Below, piece by piece: positions 51,678 to 61,168 of a stretch of 64,000 nt of DNA (positions within the stretch are counted from its first letter, which is position 1; the number at the start of each line of letters is the position of its first letter). The notes beneath the pieces were generated by a model. That model was given only the letters and a program-made list of their open reading frames with translations. It was not told the DNA's origin and made no database searches. The stretch is from Saprospira grandis (GTDB lineage Bacteria; Bacteroidota; Bacteroidia; Chitinophagales; Saprospiraceae): contig NZ_CP110854.1 in NCBI RefSeq assembly GCF_027594745.1, forward strand, positions 806,001 to 870,000, read 5' to 3'. The translations under genes and the position numbers were made by a program.

Positions 51678-54197
51678 ATGTCAGAAGAAATAGAACAGGA
51701 GGTACAGGAGAAAAAGCCTCAGCGCAACCAATTGGGCGAGATGTACAAAGATTATTTTTTGGACTACGCCTCTTATGTCATTTTAGAGCGGGCGGTGCCT
51801 GCGGTAGAAGATGGTTTTAAGCCTGTACAAAGACGAATTTTGCATGCTATGCACAGCATGGATGATGGCCGCTTTCATAAGGTGGCTAATATCATTGGTC
51901 AGACGATGCAGTACCACCCTCATGGAGATGCTGCTATTGGCGATGCCTTGGTTAATTTGGGCCAAAAAGACCTTTTGATTGACTGTCAGGGAAACTGGGG
52001 GGATGTCCGTACTGGAGACCGAGCTGCGGCCCCTCGTTATATTGAGGCCCGCTTGTCTAAGTTTGCCAAAACAGTGGTCTTTAACCCCAAAACCACCAAT
52101 TACCAATTGGCTTATGATGGGCGAAAAAAAGAGCCTATTCATCTGCCCGTTAAGTTTCCTCTTTTGTTGGCCCAAGGCGTAGAGGGGATTGCCGTGGGTT
52201 TATCGACTAAGATTCTGCCGCATAACTTTGTAGAGTTGATTAAGGGCTCTATTGCTATTTTGCGTGGAAAAAAGACCCAAATTCTACCCGATTTCCCCAC
52301 TGGCGGCATGATGGATGCCTCTAATTATAATGGGGGAAAAAGAGGGGGGAAAATCCGCCTACGGGCCGAAATAGAAATTGTGGACCGCAAGACTTTGGCG
52401 ATTCGTCAGATTCCTTATGGTTGTACTACTTCTAGCTTGATTGATAGTATTATTAAGGCCAATAGCAAGCAAAAAATTAAGATTAAAAAGGTGGTAGATA
52501 ATACCGCCAAGGATGTAGAGATCTTGGTAGAGCTACCTACTAATAGCTCGCCCGAAATTACCATGGATGCCCTCTATGCCTTTACGGATTGTGAGCTCTC
52601 TATTTCGCCAAATGCCTGTGTGATTCAAGGGGATAAACCCATTTTTGTTACCGTAGATGAACTCTTAGAAATTGCCACTGGCCAAACCAAGGATTTGCTG
52701 GAGTGGGAGTTGAAAATTCGGGAGCAAGAACTACTCGATAAATGGCATCTGGCCTCTTTGGAGAAGATCTTTATTGAAAATCGCATCTATCAATTGATTG
52801 AGGATTGTGAGAGTTGGGAAGAAGTGCTCGAGACGATTGATAAGGCCATGCAGCCCTTTGCCAAACAGCTCTGGCGCCCAATCACTCAAGAAGATATTAT
52901 CCGCCTGACCGAAATTAAGATCAAGCGAATTTCTAAGTACAATAAGTTTCAGGCCGATGAATACCTCAAAAAACTAGAGGACGAACTGGCCGATGTTCGA
53001 CATGATTTGGCCAATTTGGTGGATTATGCCATTGCCTATTTCAAGCGCTTGCTAAAAGACTTTGGCAAAGAGAAAGAGCGCAAGACCAAAATCATGACCT
53101 TCGATACGATTGATGCCGTTGAGGTGGTGGTGAATAATGCCAAATTATATGTCAATCGCAAGGAAGGATTTATGGGCTATGGCCTCAAGAAAGATGAGTT
53201 TGTTGAGGAATGCTCTGACTTAGACGATGTGATTGTCTTTCATAAGGATGGAACCTATAGCGTAGTAAAAATTGCCGAAAAGGTCTTTATTGGCAAAAAT
53301 CCCTTGCATTTGGCCATTTGGCGAAAAGGCGATGAGCGCATGATTTATAATGTGGTTTATGCCGACCTTGATAAAGGGGCCAATTATGTGAAGCGCTTTG
53401 CCGTAACGGCCATTACCCGAGATAGAAAATACCCCATTGCCAATAAGGTAGAAAAAGCCAAAATCTTGCATTTTTCAGCCAATCCCAACGGAGAAGCCGA
53501 GCTGTTGCACATTCAACTTAGTCAAGCTTGTAAGGCCAAAAAGAAAGATTTTGAGTATGATTTTGCCGAACTAGCCGTTAAGGGCCGCTCGGCTAGAGGA
53601 AATCTATTGAGCAAATACCCTATTCGCAAAATTCAAGTAAAACGACAGGGAGAATCTACTTTGGGCGCACTGCAAATTTGGTTTGAGCCAGAAACGGGCC
53701 GCCTCAATAGCTCTGGTTATGGCCAATTATTGGGCGACTTTGAAGAAGAGGACCGCATTTTGGCCCTCTACCAAGATGGTAGCTATGAAATGACTAACTA
53801 TGAGCTGAGCAACCGCTTTGAAGCAGAAGAACTCTTGCTGGTCCAAAAATGGAATGCCGAACAGCCCATTACGGCCGTTTACTTTGATGGCGAGCGCAAA
53901 ACAACCTATGTCAAACGCTTCCTGATTGAAACCAGTACGCTCAATAGCCGCTTTGAGTATTTGCCCAATAATCACCGCTCGACCAAATTGCTTTGGGCGG
54001 GCACACAGTTAGCCCCCAAAATTGCTTTTGAACAAAGAGAGGGCCGTAGCTATACCGCCAATGAGGCCCAACTCGCCGAAATTGCAGATGTAACTGGCTG
54101 GAAAGCCCTAGGAAGCAAACTACATGATGATAAAATCAGAAATGTAAAAGAGATTGGCCCAAAGGAAAATGAAGAGAACCAAAAGGCCCTCTTCTAG
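51678..54197 (+). CDS. parC: DNA topoisomerase IV subunit A
   Basis: 839 residues. The DNA-cleaving Tyr121 lies in RAAAPRYIEARLSKF; YASYVILERAVPAVEDGFKP (31-50) and GQTMQYHPHGDAAI precede it. The coiled-coil gate (~340-470) and a C-terminal beta-pinwheel (~500-810) follow, with no GyrA-box (QRRGGKG-like) visible, which favours ParC over GyrA. With ParE it decatenates daughter chromosomes. The quinolone-pocket positions in the 70s-90s look unremarkable. parE is not adjacent. A strong terminator follows. Confidence 0.9.
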   Translation: MSEEIEQEVQEKKPQRNQLGEMYKDYFLDYASYVILERAVPAVEDGFKPVQRRILHAMHSMDDGRFHKVANIIGQTMQYHPHGDAAIGDALVNLGQKDLLIDCQGNWGDVRTGDRAAAPRYIEARLSKFAKTVVFNPKTTNYQLAYDGRKKEPIHLPVKFPLLLAQGVEGIAVGLSTKILPHNFVELIKGSIAILRGKKTQILPDFPTGGMMDASNYNGGKRGGKIRLRAEIEIVDRKTLAIRQIPYGCTTSSLIDSIIKANSKQKIKIKKVVDNTAKDVEILVELPTNSSPEITMDALYAFTDCELSISPNACVIQGDKPIFVTVDELLEIATGQTKDLLEWELKIREQELLDKWHLASLEKIFIENRIYQLIEDCESWEEVLETIDKAMQPFAKQLWRPITQEDIIRLTEIKIKRISKYNKFQADEYLKKLEDELADVRHDLANLVDYAIAYFKRLLKDFGKEKERKTKIMTFDTIDAVEVVVNNAKLYVNRKEGFMGYGLKKDEFVEECSDLDDVIVFHKDGTYSVVKIAEKVFIGKNPLHLAIWRKGDERMIYNVVYADLDKGANYVKRFAVTAITRDRKYPIANKVEKAKILHFSANPNGEAELLHIQLSQACKAKKKDFEYDFAELAVKGRSARGNLLSKYPIRKIQVKRQGESTLGALQIWFEPETGRLNSSGYGQLLGDFEEEDRILALYQDGSYEMTNYELSNRFEAEELLLVQKWNAEQPITAVYFDGERKTTYVKRFLIETSTLNSRFEYLPNNHRSTKLLWAGTQLAPKIAFEQREGRSYTANEAQLAEIADVTGWKALGSKLHDDKIRNVKEIGPKENEENQKALF

Positions 54198-54212
54198 TTT
54201 TGGCCCATAAAC

Positions 54213-54247
54213 AAAAAGCCCCAAGGCAATGCCTTGGGGCTTTTTTT
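54213..54247. terminator. Bidirectional terminator after parC
   Basis: AAAAAGCCCCAAGGCA and TGCCTTGGGGCTTTTTTT pair almost perfectly (stem ~54217-54241), with A5 and T7 flanks. Confidence 0.93.
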
Positions 54248-54257
54248 ATGCGTTTTG

Positions 54258-54420
54258 CAGGCGGCAAAGCCGCCGCATAGGAGCGAAGCGACGCGGCTGA
54301 GGGATGGATAGCAGTGGCCGAAGGCCAGACCGAGCTTTTGAGCGTAGCGAAAAAGCGAAGGGCCGAGCAGACCTGCGAGCTGCGACACAGCCCGACCCGA
54401 CCGCAGGGAGGGGCAGCCCC
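54258..54420 (-). repeat. GC-rich structured element, copy 16
   Basis: Between convergent genes. On the minus strand: GGGGCTGCCCCTCCC-TGCGGTCGGG, TCGGGCTGTGTCGCAGCTCG, core, a second hairpin CTTTTTCGC...AAAAGC, GGTCTGGCC-TTC-GGCCAC, CCATCCCTCAGCC, and GGCGGC-TTT-GCCGCC. It is an empty-site form for the insert of copies 14 and 18. Confidence 0.88.
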
Positions 54421-54431
54421 AAAAAACAGGA

Positions 54432-55991
54432 CTAATTCAAAGGACTAGCCTGGCTAATTTCCAAATCTCTCAAACGCTCCAGCAAAAGGGTCCAAAGATG
54501 ACTATAATTAATGACCTCAAACTCATCAATCATACCGCGATAACGGAAGGGCTCCTCCGCCAAACGATCGAGATATTTTTGATAAATACCAATCTGGGCA
54601 AAGTCAAAATTGGCCTTAGATAGCTGATAAAGCAAGCGAATAAACTGAATAGTTCGATAATGCTCCTCTCTGCGCAAACGACGGTTGGCAATCTCTTTCA
54701 GGTACTCGGCCTTGGCCTGAGCCGCCTCTACATCCAGCATTTCCAGATGGAAAAGCAATTGGGCAATCAGGTGGCTCACCTTAAGCATGCGCTCCGACTT
54801 GCTAAACTCTAAGGGGTCGCTCAAAAACTTGTGCAAACGGAAGCGCTTGCGGCGCTTGGCCCGGCTGCTCTTGGGCTCAATATTTTTTAGCACGGGATAA
54901 AACTGATGCAAATAACTGAGGTAAATCTCAAAGGCATTCCATTTCTCCTGATCTTCTCGCTCCAAACGCTCAAAACGAGCATCGCCAATTACCTCATAAA
55001 ATACCTGCTGGGCTTGCTCATAATGCTCGCCATGCAGCGCCAGCAAAAAGAAAAACTCCATCAGCTGAAACCAACTATCGGTGTCTTGCAAGCTCATAGC
55101 CTGCTTATACAAAGCCGGCGCAATGCTGGGCGTATATTGGCCCATATGCAAAATAGCCGACAACTTTTTGATCATGATCTCGGCAAATTTATCGTCTCGA
55201 TAAAACTCCGGATGCTCCGCAACATATTGCTCGCTATCTTGGCAAACGCCCATCATCTGCTCATAATCTTGCAACATCTCATAGCGATAAGCCCAAACCA
55301 TATAGCGATGATAATGCACAATTGGCGATTGGTAAAGATCGGCCAAGCCCTCTAGCGCCTGACAATATACATTGATTCTCCCCGCCAAATCCTGATTCTT
55401 AGAATGCGGCTTGTAGTAGTTAATAACTACCCGCTGATACAACTCCTCCGAGCGAATCTCCGCATCCAATACATTCTGATACTGCTTGCACAACTGATCA
55501 TACTCCTCATACAAACGCTCATTTTCATCCCGCAAAGCATAATGCTCTCGCAAAATGCGCGCACAGTTTACAATCACATCGGCAAACTGAAACTTTTGGG
55601 CCGTGGTCATCAACTGACGAGCCAAATAAGCCGCCGTATCATAGGCTTTATTCGATAAGAGAATCTTGATTAAGGTCCAGTCTTTATTAGAAGAAAAATA
55701 GGCCCGATTGTAATCCGATGCAGAGGGAAGATTGACATCCAAAAAGAAGAGCGTATTGAGCAAACGCTTCTTGAATCTAGACTTTAGCTGCCGATATTTA
55801 TCATCCGTTGAAGGACTGCCATACAAATATTCTGCAGCCTGCTCATCTGTCTCAAATTTATCATTAACTACAGCCTCATAAAAGTCATTAAATTTACTGC
55901 TTTTCTGGCTCAAAGAATAGTCGTCAAAAATCTCTATCTTCTTGACCTTCTTCTTAGTAACGATTTTCGCTATTTCTAATATATGTTTCAT
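54432..55991 (-). CDS. All-helical (TPR-like) protein, unknown
   Basis: 519 residues, no signal peptide, almost entirely helical. Pairs such as NKAYDTAAYLARQLMTTA, YQSPIVHYHRYMVWAYRYEM and YRTIQFIRLLYQLSKANFDF suggest TPR-like or similar helical repeats, broken by a basic stretch (PKSSRAKRRKRFRLHKFLSD, ~375-394). I recall long helical proteins like this being common in Saprospira-type genomes but cannot name a family. It is probably a cytoplasmic scaffold; the function is unknown. It stands alone between a repeat and an AT-rich 213-base gap. Confidence 0.82.
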   Translation of the reverse strand: MKHILEIAKIVTKKKVKKIEIFDDYSLSQKSSKFNDFYEAVVNDKFETDEQAAEYLYGSPSTDDKYRQLKSRFKKRLLNTLFFLDVNLPSASDYNRAYFSSNKDWTLIKILLSNKAYDTAAYLARQLMTTAQKFQFADVIVNCARILREHYALRDENERLYEEYDQLCKQYQNVLDAEIRSEELYQRVVINYYKPHSKNQDLAGRINVYCQALEGLADLYQSPIVHYHRYMVWAYRYEMLQDYEQMMGVCQDSEQYVAEHPEFYRDDKFAEIMIKKLSAILHMGQYTPSIAPALYKQAMSLQDTDSWFQLMEFFFLLALHGEHYEQAQQVFYEVIGDARFERLEREDQEKWNAFEIYLSYLHQFYPVLKNIEPKSSRAKRRKRFRLHKFLSDPLEFSKSERMLKVSHLIAQLLFHLEMLDVEAAQAKAEYLKEIANRRLRREEHYRTIQFIRLLYQLSKANFDFAQIGIYQKYLDRLAEEPFRYRGMIDEFEVINYSHLWTLLLERLRDLEISQASPLN

Positions 55992-56061
55992 TTCTTAAGG
56001 AGTTGGTTATTGGCTAGTGTAATTGCTTATTTTGATGTCACATTTTGCAATTACAAAATAA

Positions 56062-56174
56062 CAAAAAAAGGAGGCTTTACCAACCCCCTTTTTCTTTAGC
56101 AAATCCTTGTTTTTTTATTTATTTAGATAAAATCTATATTAAATTTTAGCTAAATAACTGTCAGTCAGTTATTT
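56062..56174 (-). terminator. Hairpins downstream of the aldehyde dehydrogenase gene
   Basis: AAATAACTG-TCAGT-CAGTTATTT (56152-56174) is a perfect inverted repeat. Further on, GGAGG and CCCCC arms around TTTACCAAC (56070-56090) are followed on the minus strand by seven T. Either may end transcription of the dehydrogenase gene. Confidence 0.5.
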
Positions 56175-56204
56175 ATAATTTAACTAACTATTTAGTCAAA
56201 TCAT

Positions 56205-57566
56205 CTAAGAGCGTAGAATTGATTTGACATTAACAAATTCTTTTATGCCATTTGCAGCTAATTCACGTCCCAAACCCGATTGTTTCACTCCCCCAAAAGG
56301 GGTATGTGGGGCCGATCTCATTAGTTGATTTATGGCCAAGGTCCCTACTTCTAGTGACGGAGCAAGCTGCAAAGCCCGCTCTTCATCGGTCCAAATGGCC
56401 CCGCCCAAACCATAAATGCTATCATTGGCCAACTGAATGGCTTCTTCTGCATCGGCCACCTCAAAGAAGCTGAGTACTGGCCCAAATAGCTCTTCAGAAT
56501 AAGCCGGCGAGCCCTTGGGCGCCTGCCCCAAAATGACCGGAGAAAACAAGCTGCCCGCTCCCTTTCCTCCATCCAATAATAACTGAGCCCCAGCCGCCAA
56601 ACTATCCGCTTTCTGCTGGGCCAACTCCAAAGCTAGGTCCTCTCGAGCCATGCAACTGAGGTCCAAATTATCCGAAATGGGGTCGCCCTGACGCAATTGG
56701 GCGATCTCCGCCTTCACCGCATCTAAAAAGTCTGCCGCCAAGGAACGCTCCACAATAAAGCGCTTGGCCGCTATGCAGGTTTGCCCGTTGTTGCCAAATC
56801 TAGACTGTACGCCCGCCTTGGCCGCCGCCTCCAAATCAGCCCCTTCCAAGACAATAAAAGGATCCGAACCGCCCAATTCTAATACCATTTTTTTCATGCT
56901 GCCCCCAGCCAAGGCCCCCACGGCTAATCCCGCTCTCCGACTGCCCGTTAAGGATACTCCAGCCACTTCCGACCCCTTGATTAAGGCCGCCGTTTGCTCC
57001 AAATTGGCAAAACTGTTCTGAAATACCCCCTCCGGAAAACCCGCCTGCTCAAATAATAGAGCAATCGCCATGGCCGAACGGGGCACATTGGGCGCATGCT
57101 TGAGCAAACTGACGTTGCCCGCCAATAAGGTCGGTACCGAAAAACGCAAGACCTGCCAAAACGGAAAGTTCCAAGGCATGATCTGCAAAATGATGCCCAA
57201 TGGCTCATAATAGACCATATTGCGGCTCTCCGGCGCATAATCTACCGCATGCGGCGCCAACATCCTCGGCCCAAATTCTACATAGTACCGAATCAACCAT
57301 GCACATTTTTCGATCTCCGCCAAGGCCTGCCCCAAGGGCTTGCCCATTTCCTGACTGACCACTAAGGCCAATTCCTCTTTTTGCGCCAATAGTTGCTGTT
57401 CTAAAGCCAAAAATAAGGCCTGCCGATCGGCCATAGCAAGCCGCCGCCAATGCCGAAAAGCAAGTTCCGCTTTCTTCAATTGCTGCGCTAACTCCGAGGC
57501 GGTCACAAAGTCATATTCTCCATACAACTCTCCTGTATATGGATTTTTAGATCTAAACTGATTCAT
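56205..57566 (-). CDS. NAD(P)-dependent aldehyde dehydrogenase, succinate-semialdehyde type
   Basis: 453 residues from the ATG at 57566; an in-frame extension to 57746 is repeat-derived (element 17) and rejected. Catalytic Cys264 in NNGQTCIAAKRF, general base Glu230 in MVLELGGSDPF, Asn133 in MPWNFPFWQ, and a closing PFGGVKQSGLGREL. Length and the short N-terminus match the GabD/Sad-like group that oxidises succinate semialdehyde, but substrate range cannot be read with certainty. No partner gene (gabT or similar) is near. Inferred cytoplasmic. Confidence 0.92.
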   Translation of the reverse strand: MNQFRSKNPYTGELYGEYDFVTASELAQQLKKAELAFRHWRRLAMADRQALFLALEQQLLAQKEELALVVSQEMGKPLGQALAEIEKCAWLIRYYVEFGPRMLAPHAVDYAPESRNMVYYEPLGIILQIMPWNFPFWQVLRFSVPTLLAGNVSLLKHAPNVPRSAMAIALLFEQAGFPEGVFQNSFANLEQTAALIKGSEVAGVSLTGSRRAGLAVGALAGGSMKKMVLELGGSDPFIVLEGADLEAAAKAGVQSRFGNNGQTCIAAKRFIVERSLAADFLDAVKAEIAQLRQGDPISDNLDLSCMAREDLALELAQQKADSLAAGAQLLLDGGKGAGSLFSPVILGQAPKGSPAYSEELFGPVLSFFEVADAEEAIQLANDSIYGLGGAIWTDEERALQLAPSLEVGTLAINQLMRSAPHTPFGGVKQSGLGRELAANGIKEFVNVKSILRS

Positions 57567-57581
57567 CTTTTCTGTTTTTTT

Positions 57582-57730
57582 GGGGCCTCCGCAGCAAAGC
57601 TGCAGCGCTACGTTTCGGGGCTCGCTATTCGCTCGGCCCTTCAGCGCTGCGCGCTTCGGTCTGGCCTTCGGCCACCCCTGCACATCGCTAGGCCGGTCGC
57701 TGCGCTCCCCTGCGGCGGCTTCGCCGCCTG
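57582..57730 (+). repeat. GC-rich structured element, copy 17
   Basis: GGGGCCTCC, GCAGC-AAA-GCTGC, CGCTACGTTTCGGGGCTCGC, TATTCGCTCGGCCCTTCAGC, GGTCTGGCC-TTC-GGCCACCC, CACATCGCTAGGCC, and GGCGGC-TTC-GCCGCC. It starts 15 bases before the dehydrogenase ATG, on the opposite strand. Confidence 0.9.
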
Positions 57731-57741
57731 TCCCCTCCCAA

Positions 57742-57772
57742 AGCAAAGGCCTTCCAATTCGGAAGGCCTTTG
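57742..57772 (-). terminator. Hairpin at the end of the Hsp70 gene
   Basis: GCAAAGGCCTTCC and GGAAGGCCTTTGC, a 13-bp perfect stem around AATTC, 6 bases after the stop. The T-run after it on the minus strand is short (TTTGGG), so termination may be weak. Confidence 0.65.
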
Positions 57773-57778
57773 CGCTAT

Positions 57779-59668
57779 TTAATCAAATTTTTGTTCTTCT
57801 ATTTTCTTTCCTGCTACGGCCTTGGCTATACTTTGGTCCATGGCCCGCTCGGCCATCGGCCGAGCATATTGGTTGAGCTCTTCCATCCGCTGCTGAATGA
57901 GGTCCTTATCCTCTCCCCCGCAGGCTTGGGCCAAACTAGCCGCCCGATTCTGCATCCCCACAATCTCTTCCTCCGATAAAATGGACTCGTTCTGCCCTAT
58001 GAATTTATCTGTCGCCAATAATACCGATTCGGCTTCAGTTCTCGCCTCTATCAATGCCTTGATAGCCATATCTTCCTTGGCGTTCTTAATCGAATCTAAG
58101 AGCATTCTCCCCATTTCTTCCTCAGAAATACCATAAGGCGAACGCATTTCTACTAGTTGCTCTACCCCCGAACGCAATTCCTTGGCCCGCACCTTCAAGA
58201 TGCCATCCGCATTCAATAAGAAGTGGATTTCTATTTTGGGCATGCCCGCCGCCATGGGCGGTATTCCCTTCAATACAAATTCTCCTAGCTTGCGGTTGTT
58301 GGCCACCAATTCCCGCTCTCCTTGATAAACCGCTACTTTTAGCTTGATCTGCCCATCTACTGATGTAGTATACTGACGGCCAGCTTTCATGGGTACTTTA
58401 GAGTTTCTGGAAATAATGACGTCCATCAGCCCCCCTACGGTTTCTATTCCTAAGGATAAAGGGGTTACGTCTAATAATAAGATGTCCTTTTGGTTACCCG
58501 CCAATACATCGGCCTGTATGGCCGCCCCTAAAGCCACCACCTCATCGGGATGTAGCTCGTCTTTGGGCGCTTGACCAAAGAATTTGGCCACCGCCTCTTT
58601 AACGATGGGCATACGAGTAGATCCACCCACTAGGACGACCTCATCAATATCGCTCAAATTCAGCTCCGCATCTTTTAGGGCCTGCTCACAAGCCTTAATA
58701 GTCCGCTGAATCAATTCTGCTGTCAGTTGGACCAATTCCGCTTTGTCTAAACGCAATACTTCGCCCCCCAATTCTCCCTCAAATTCATCAGCCTGAGAAA
58801 GGGTTTTCTTGGCCTCTTCGGCCAAAAGACGCAGTTCCTGCGCAAAAGCCCGATCCTCCTGCAAGCGCTGCTCGCTCCAATTGGCCCCCTTGGCCCAATG
58901 CTTCAAAATGGCTCGGTCTACATCATCGCCCCCCAAAAAGGTGTCGCCATGCGTAGCCAATACCTCAAAGATTCCATTGTCAATACTCAAGATAGAGACA
59001 TCAAAGGTGCCGCCCCCCAAATCATAAACCGCAATGGTCTTTTGCTCATCGGGGTCCAAACCTATTCCATAGGCCAAACTAGCCGCTGTGGGCTCATTGA
59101 CAATTCGCAAAACATCTAAGCCGGCCAGTTTCCCCGCATCGCGAGTGGCTTGCCGCTGCGAATCATTAAAATAAGCGGGAACGGTAATCACCGCCTTTTG
59201 TACGGGCTGCTTTAATAGCTTTTCGGCCCGCTCTTTCAAGCTTTTGAGAATGACGGCAGACAATTCGATGGGATTGTAAAACTTATTGCCCAAACGAACC
59301 TTCAATAGGCCGTCTTCTTGCTCATTTGGAATAATCTCATACCTAAAAAAGCCCTGATAATCTTTGAGCTCCCCATAAGATTTGCCCAAAAGGCGCTTGA
59401 CCGAGAAAATGGTGTTCTCTGGATCTTTGATCAACATTTCTTTGGCCGATTGCCCCACTACGGGCTGCCCCTCCTGCCAATGAATGACAGAAGGGACCAA
59501 GCTATGCTTGGCCGATTCCTCTTTTAAACATTCGGCTTCGCCCTCGGCATTGATATAGGCCAACAAGCTGTTGGTGGTCCCCAAATCAATCCCAATAATG
59601 AGCTCGCCTTTCTTGGTTTTATCTTTTTCTACCTGCCCAGATTGCAGGTTGATTCCTATTTTTGCCAT
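57779..59668 (-). CDS. hscA: Hsp70 chaperone, HscA-like
   Basis: 629 residues. Actin-like ATPase domain with GIDLGTTNS at 26-34, VYDLGGGTFDVSIL and VLVGGSTRMPIVKEA; the substrate-binding domain begins near 395 (DVTPLSLGIETVGG). About 20 extra residues precede the ATPase domain (INLQSGQVEKDKTKKG), and the C-terminal tail lacks the DnaK-type EEVD or Gly-rich end. Both points match HscA-type chaperones for Fe-S cluster assembly in Bacteroidota more than DnaK. No isc or suf genes are adjacent, so the symbol is a family-level call. Confidence 0.82.
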   Translation of the reverse strand: MAKIGINLQSGQVEKDKTKKGELIIGIDLGTTNSLLAYINAEGEAECLKEESAKHSLVPSVIHWQEGQPVVGQSAKEMLIKDPENTIFSVKRLLGKSYGELKDYQGFFRYEIIPNEQEDGLLKVRLGNKFYNPIELSAVILKSLKERAEKLLKQPVQKAVITVPAYFNDSQRQATRDAGKLAGLDVLRIVNEPTAASLAYGIGLDPDEQKTIAVYDLGGGTFDVSILSIDNGIFEVLATHGDTFLGGDDVDRAILKHWAKGANWSEQRLQEDRAFAQELRLLAEEAKKTLSQADEFEGELGGEVLRLDKAELVQLTAELIQRTIKACEQALKDAELNLSDIDEVVLVGGSTRMPIVKEAVAKFFGQAPKDELHPDEVVALGAAIQADVLAGNQKDILLLDVTPLSLGIETVGGLMDVIISRNSKVPMKAGRQYTTSVDGQIKLKVAVYQGERELVANNRKLGEFVLKGIPPMAAGMPKIEIHFLLNADGILKVRAKELRSGVEQLVEMRSPYGISEEEMGRMLLDSIKNAKEDMAIKALIEARTEAESVLLATDKFIGQNESILSEEEIVGMQNRAASLAQACGGEDKDLIQQRMEELNQYARPMAERAMDQSIAKAVAGKKIEEQKFD

Positions 59669-59733
59669 AGTTGTATTTCTTCCTTTTTTAAAGGGTACGT
59701 TCTCCCTCTATAATAGAACTGCCCTCCTTTTGT

Positions 59734-60612
59734 TTAATACCGCAGCGTTTTTAGCATGCGGGCCAAGCTCTCTCGCCAATGGGGAATGGCTAGGGCAAAA
59801 TCATTTTTGATTTTCCCTTTATGCAAGAGCGAAAAGGCGGGACGTTTTGCGGGGGTAGGGTAATCTTTAGTATCTATGGGCTGAAGCGCACAATCTATTT
59901 GAGCCAGCTCAAAAATGGCATGCGCAAAGTCGTACCAACTGGCTACGCCCTCATTACTATAATGGTAGAGACCAGAAGGCGACTCCTCTTGGCCCAAAAT
60001 CCGTAGAATGGCCTCGGCCAGATCTCCCGCAAAGGTGGGGCTACCAATTTGATCGGCTACTACAGATAGACTTGGGCGCTCTTGGCCCAAACGCAACATA
60101 GTTTTTACGAAGTTATGGCCAAAAGAAGAATAAACCCAAGCCGTGCGAATGATCAAGGCATCGGGCAGCTCGGCCAAAACGGCCTGCTCTCCCGCTAGTT
60201 TTGTGCGCCCATATACGCCCTGTGGATCCGTAGCGGCAGTTTCTCGAATAGGGCCAGAAGCTCTGCCTGCATAAACATAGTCTGTAGAAATATGGACCAA
60301 TTTGGCCCCAAGAGCGGCGGCCGCCTTGGCCAAATTGCGGGGACCTTCTACATTGACCAACTGGGCCAATTCTTCCTGCTCCTCGGCCTTGTCTACCGCA
60401 GTATAGGCTGCGCAATTGATGCAGTAATCTATCTTATATTGCTGCATATAAGTATATACCGCCTCCGCATCTGTGATATCCAGTGTAGATTGATCGGTAA
60501 AATGATATTGGCCTCCAGCCAAAAGACGCAAGGCCTTTTGGTTCATGACCAAGGCCTGTATTTCGCTGCCCAATTGGCCCTCGGCCCCAGTAATCAGTAT
60601 ATTCTTAATCAT
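59734..60612 (-). CDS. rfbD: dTDP-4-dehydrorhamnose reductase
   Basis: 292 residues, short-chain reductase fold. ILITGAEGQLGSEI (~5-18) binds NAD(P)H; HISTDYVYAG and the YGRTKLAGEQ pair carry the catalytic Tyr and Lys. It makes dTDP-L-rhamnose in the last step. It is 6 bases after rfbC and so co-transcribed. rfbA and rfbB are not in the window, so the pathway is split. Confidence 0.95.
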   Translation of the reverse strand: MIKNILITGAEGQLGSEIQALVMNQKALRLLAGGQYHFTDQSTLDITDAEAVYTYMQQYKIDYCINCAAYTAVDKAEEQEELAQLVNVEGPRNLAKAAAALGAKLVHISTDYVYAGRASGPIRETAATDPQGVYGRTKLAGEQAVLAELPDALIIRTAWVYSSFGHNFVKTMLRLGQERPSLSVVADQIGSPTFAGDLAEAILRILGQEESPSGLYHYSNEGVASWYDFAHAIFELAQIDCALQPIDTKDYPTPAKRPAFSLLHKGKIKNDFALAIPHWRESLARMLKTLRY

Positions 60613-60618
60613 AGTCGT

Positions 60619-61164
60619 TTAGGCTTTTCTATGTTGGCCAAAATGAGGTAATTCTAGGTCCTTTTCAGAAAGGATGGCCTGCGCCAAATCAATCTGCCAA
60701 TCAATATTCAATTGAGGGTCATCGTAGCGGATGCCACCCTCACTAGCCTTATGATAAAAGTTGTCGCATTTGTAGAAGAACTCTGCCGTTTCGCTCAAAA
60801 CGACATAGCCATGCGCAAAACCACGAGGCACATATAACTGCCGTTTGTTCTCCGCCGAAAGCGCTACCCCATAATGCTCCCCATAAGTGGGCGAATCGGG
60901 CCGAAGGTCGACCACTACATCTAGGACCTTACCTTCTAATACTCGGACCAATTTGGCTTGCGCCTGCTCCCCGACTTGATAGTGCAAGCCCCGAAGCACC
61001 CCATAGGTAGAACGGGCCTGATTGTCTTGCACAAAGGGGCGTTCTATTCCCGCCTCGGCAAAGGTTTGGGCATTAAAGGCCTCAAAAAAGTAGCCGCGCT
61101 CATCCTCAAAAACCCGAGGTTCAAAAAGGAGGAGGTCGGCAATAGGAGTTTTAACAAAAGGCAT
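60619..61164 (-). CDS. rfbC: dTDP-4-dehydrorhamnose 3,5-epimerase
   Basis: 181 residues, cupin fold. FVQDNQARSTYGVLRGLHYQ contains the catalytic His; DVVVDLRPDSPTYG and PRGFAHGYVVLSETAEFFYK are family motifs. It is a homodimeric cytoplasmic enzyme. It is between a small exported protein gene (4-base gap) and rfbD (6-base gap), so all three form an operon. Confidence 0.97.
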   Translation of the reverse strand: MPFVKTPIADLLLFEPRVFEDERGYFFEAFNAQTFAEAGIERPFVQDNQARSTYGVLRGLHYQVGEQAQAKLVRVLEGKVLDVVVDLRPDSPTYGEHYGVALSAENKRQLYVPRGFAHGYVVLSETAEFFYKCDNFYHKASEGGIRYDDPQLNIDWQIDLAQAILSEKDLELPHFGQHRKA

Positions 61165-61168
61165 ATGC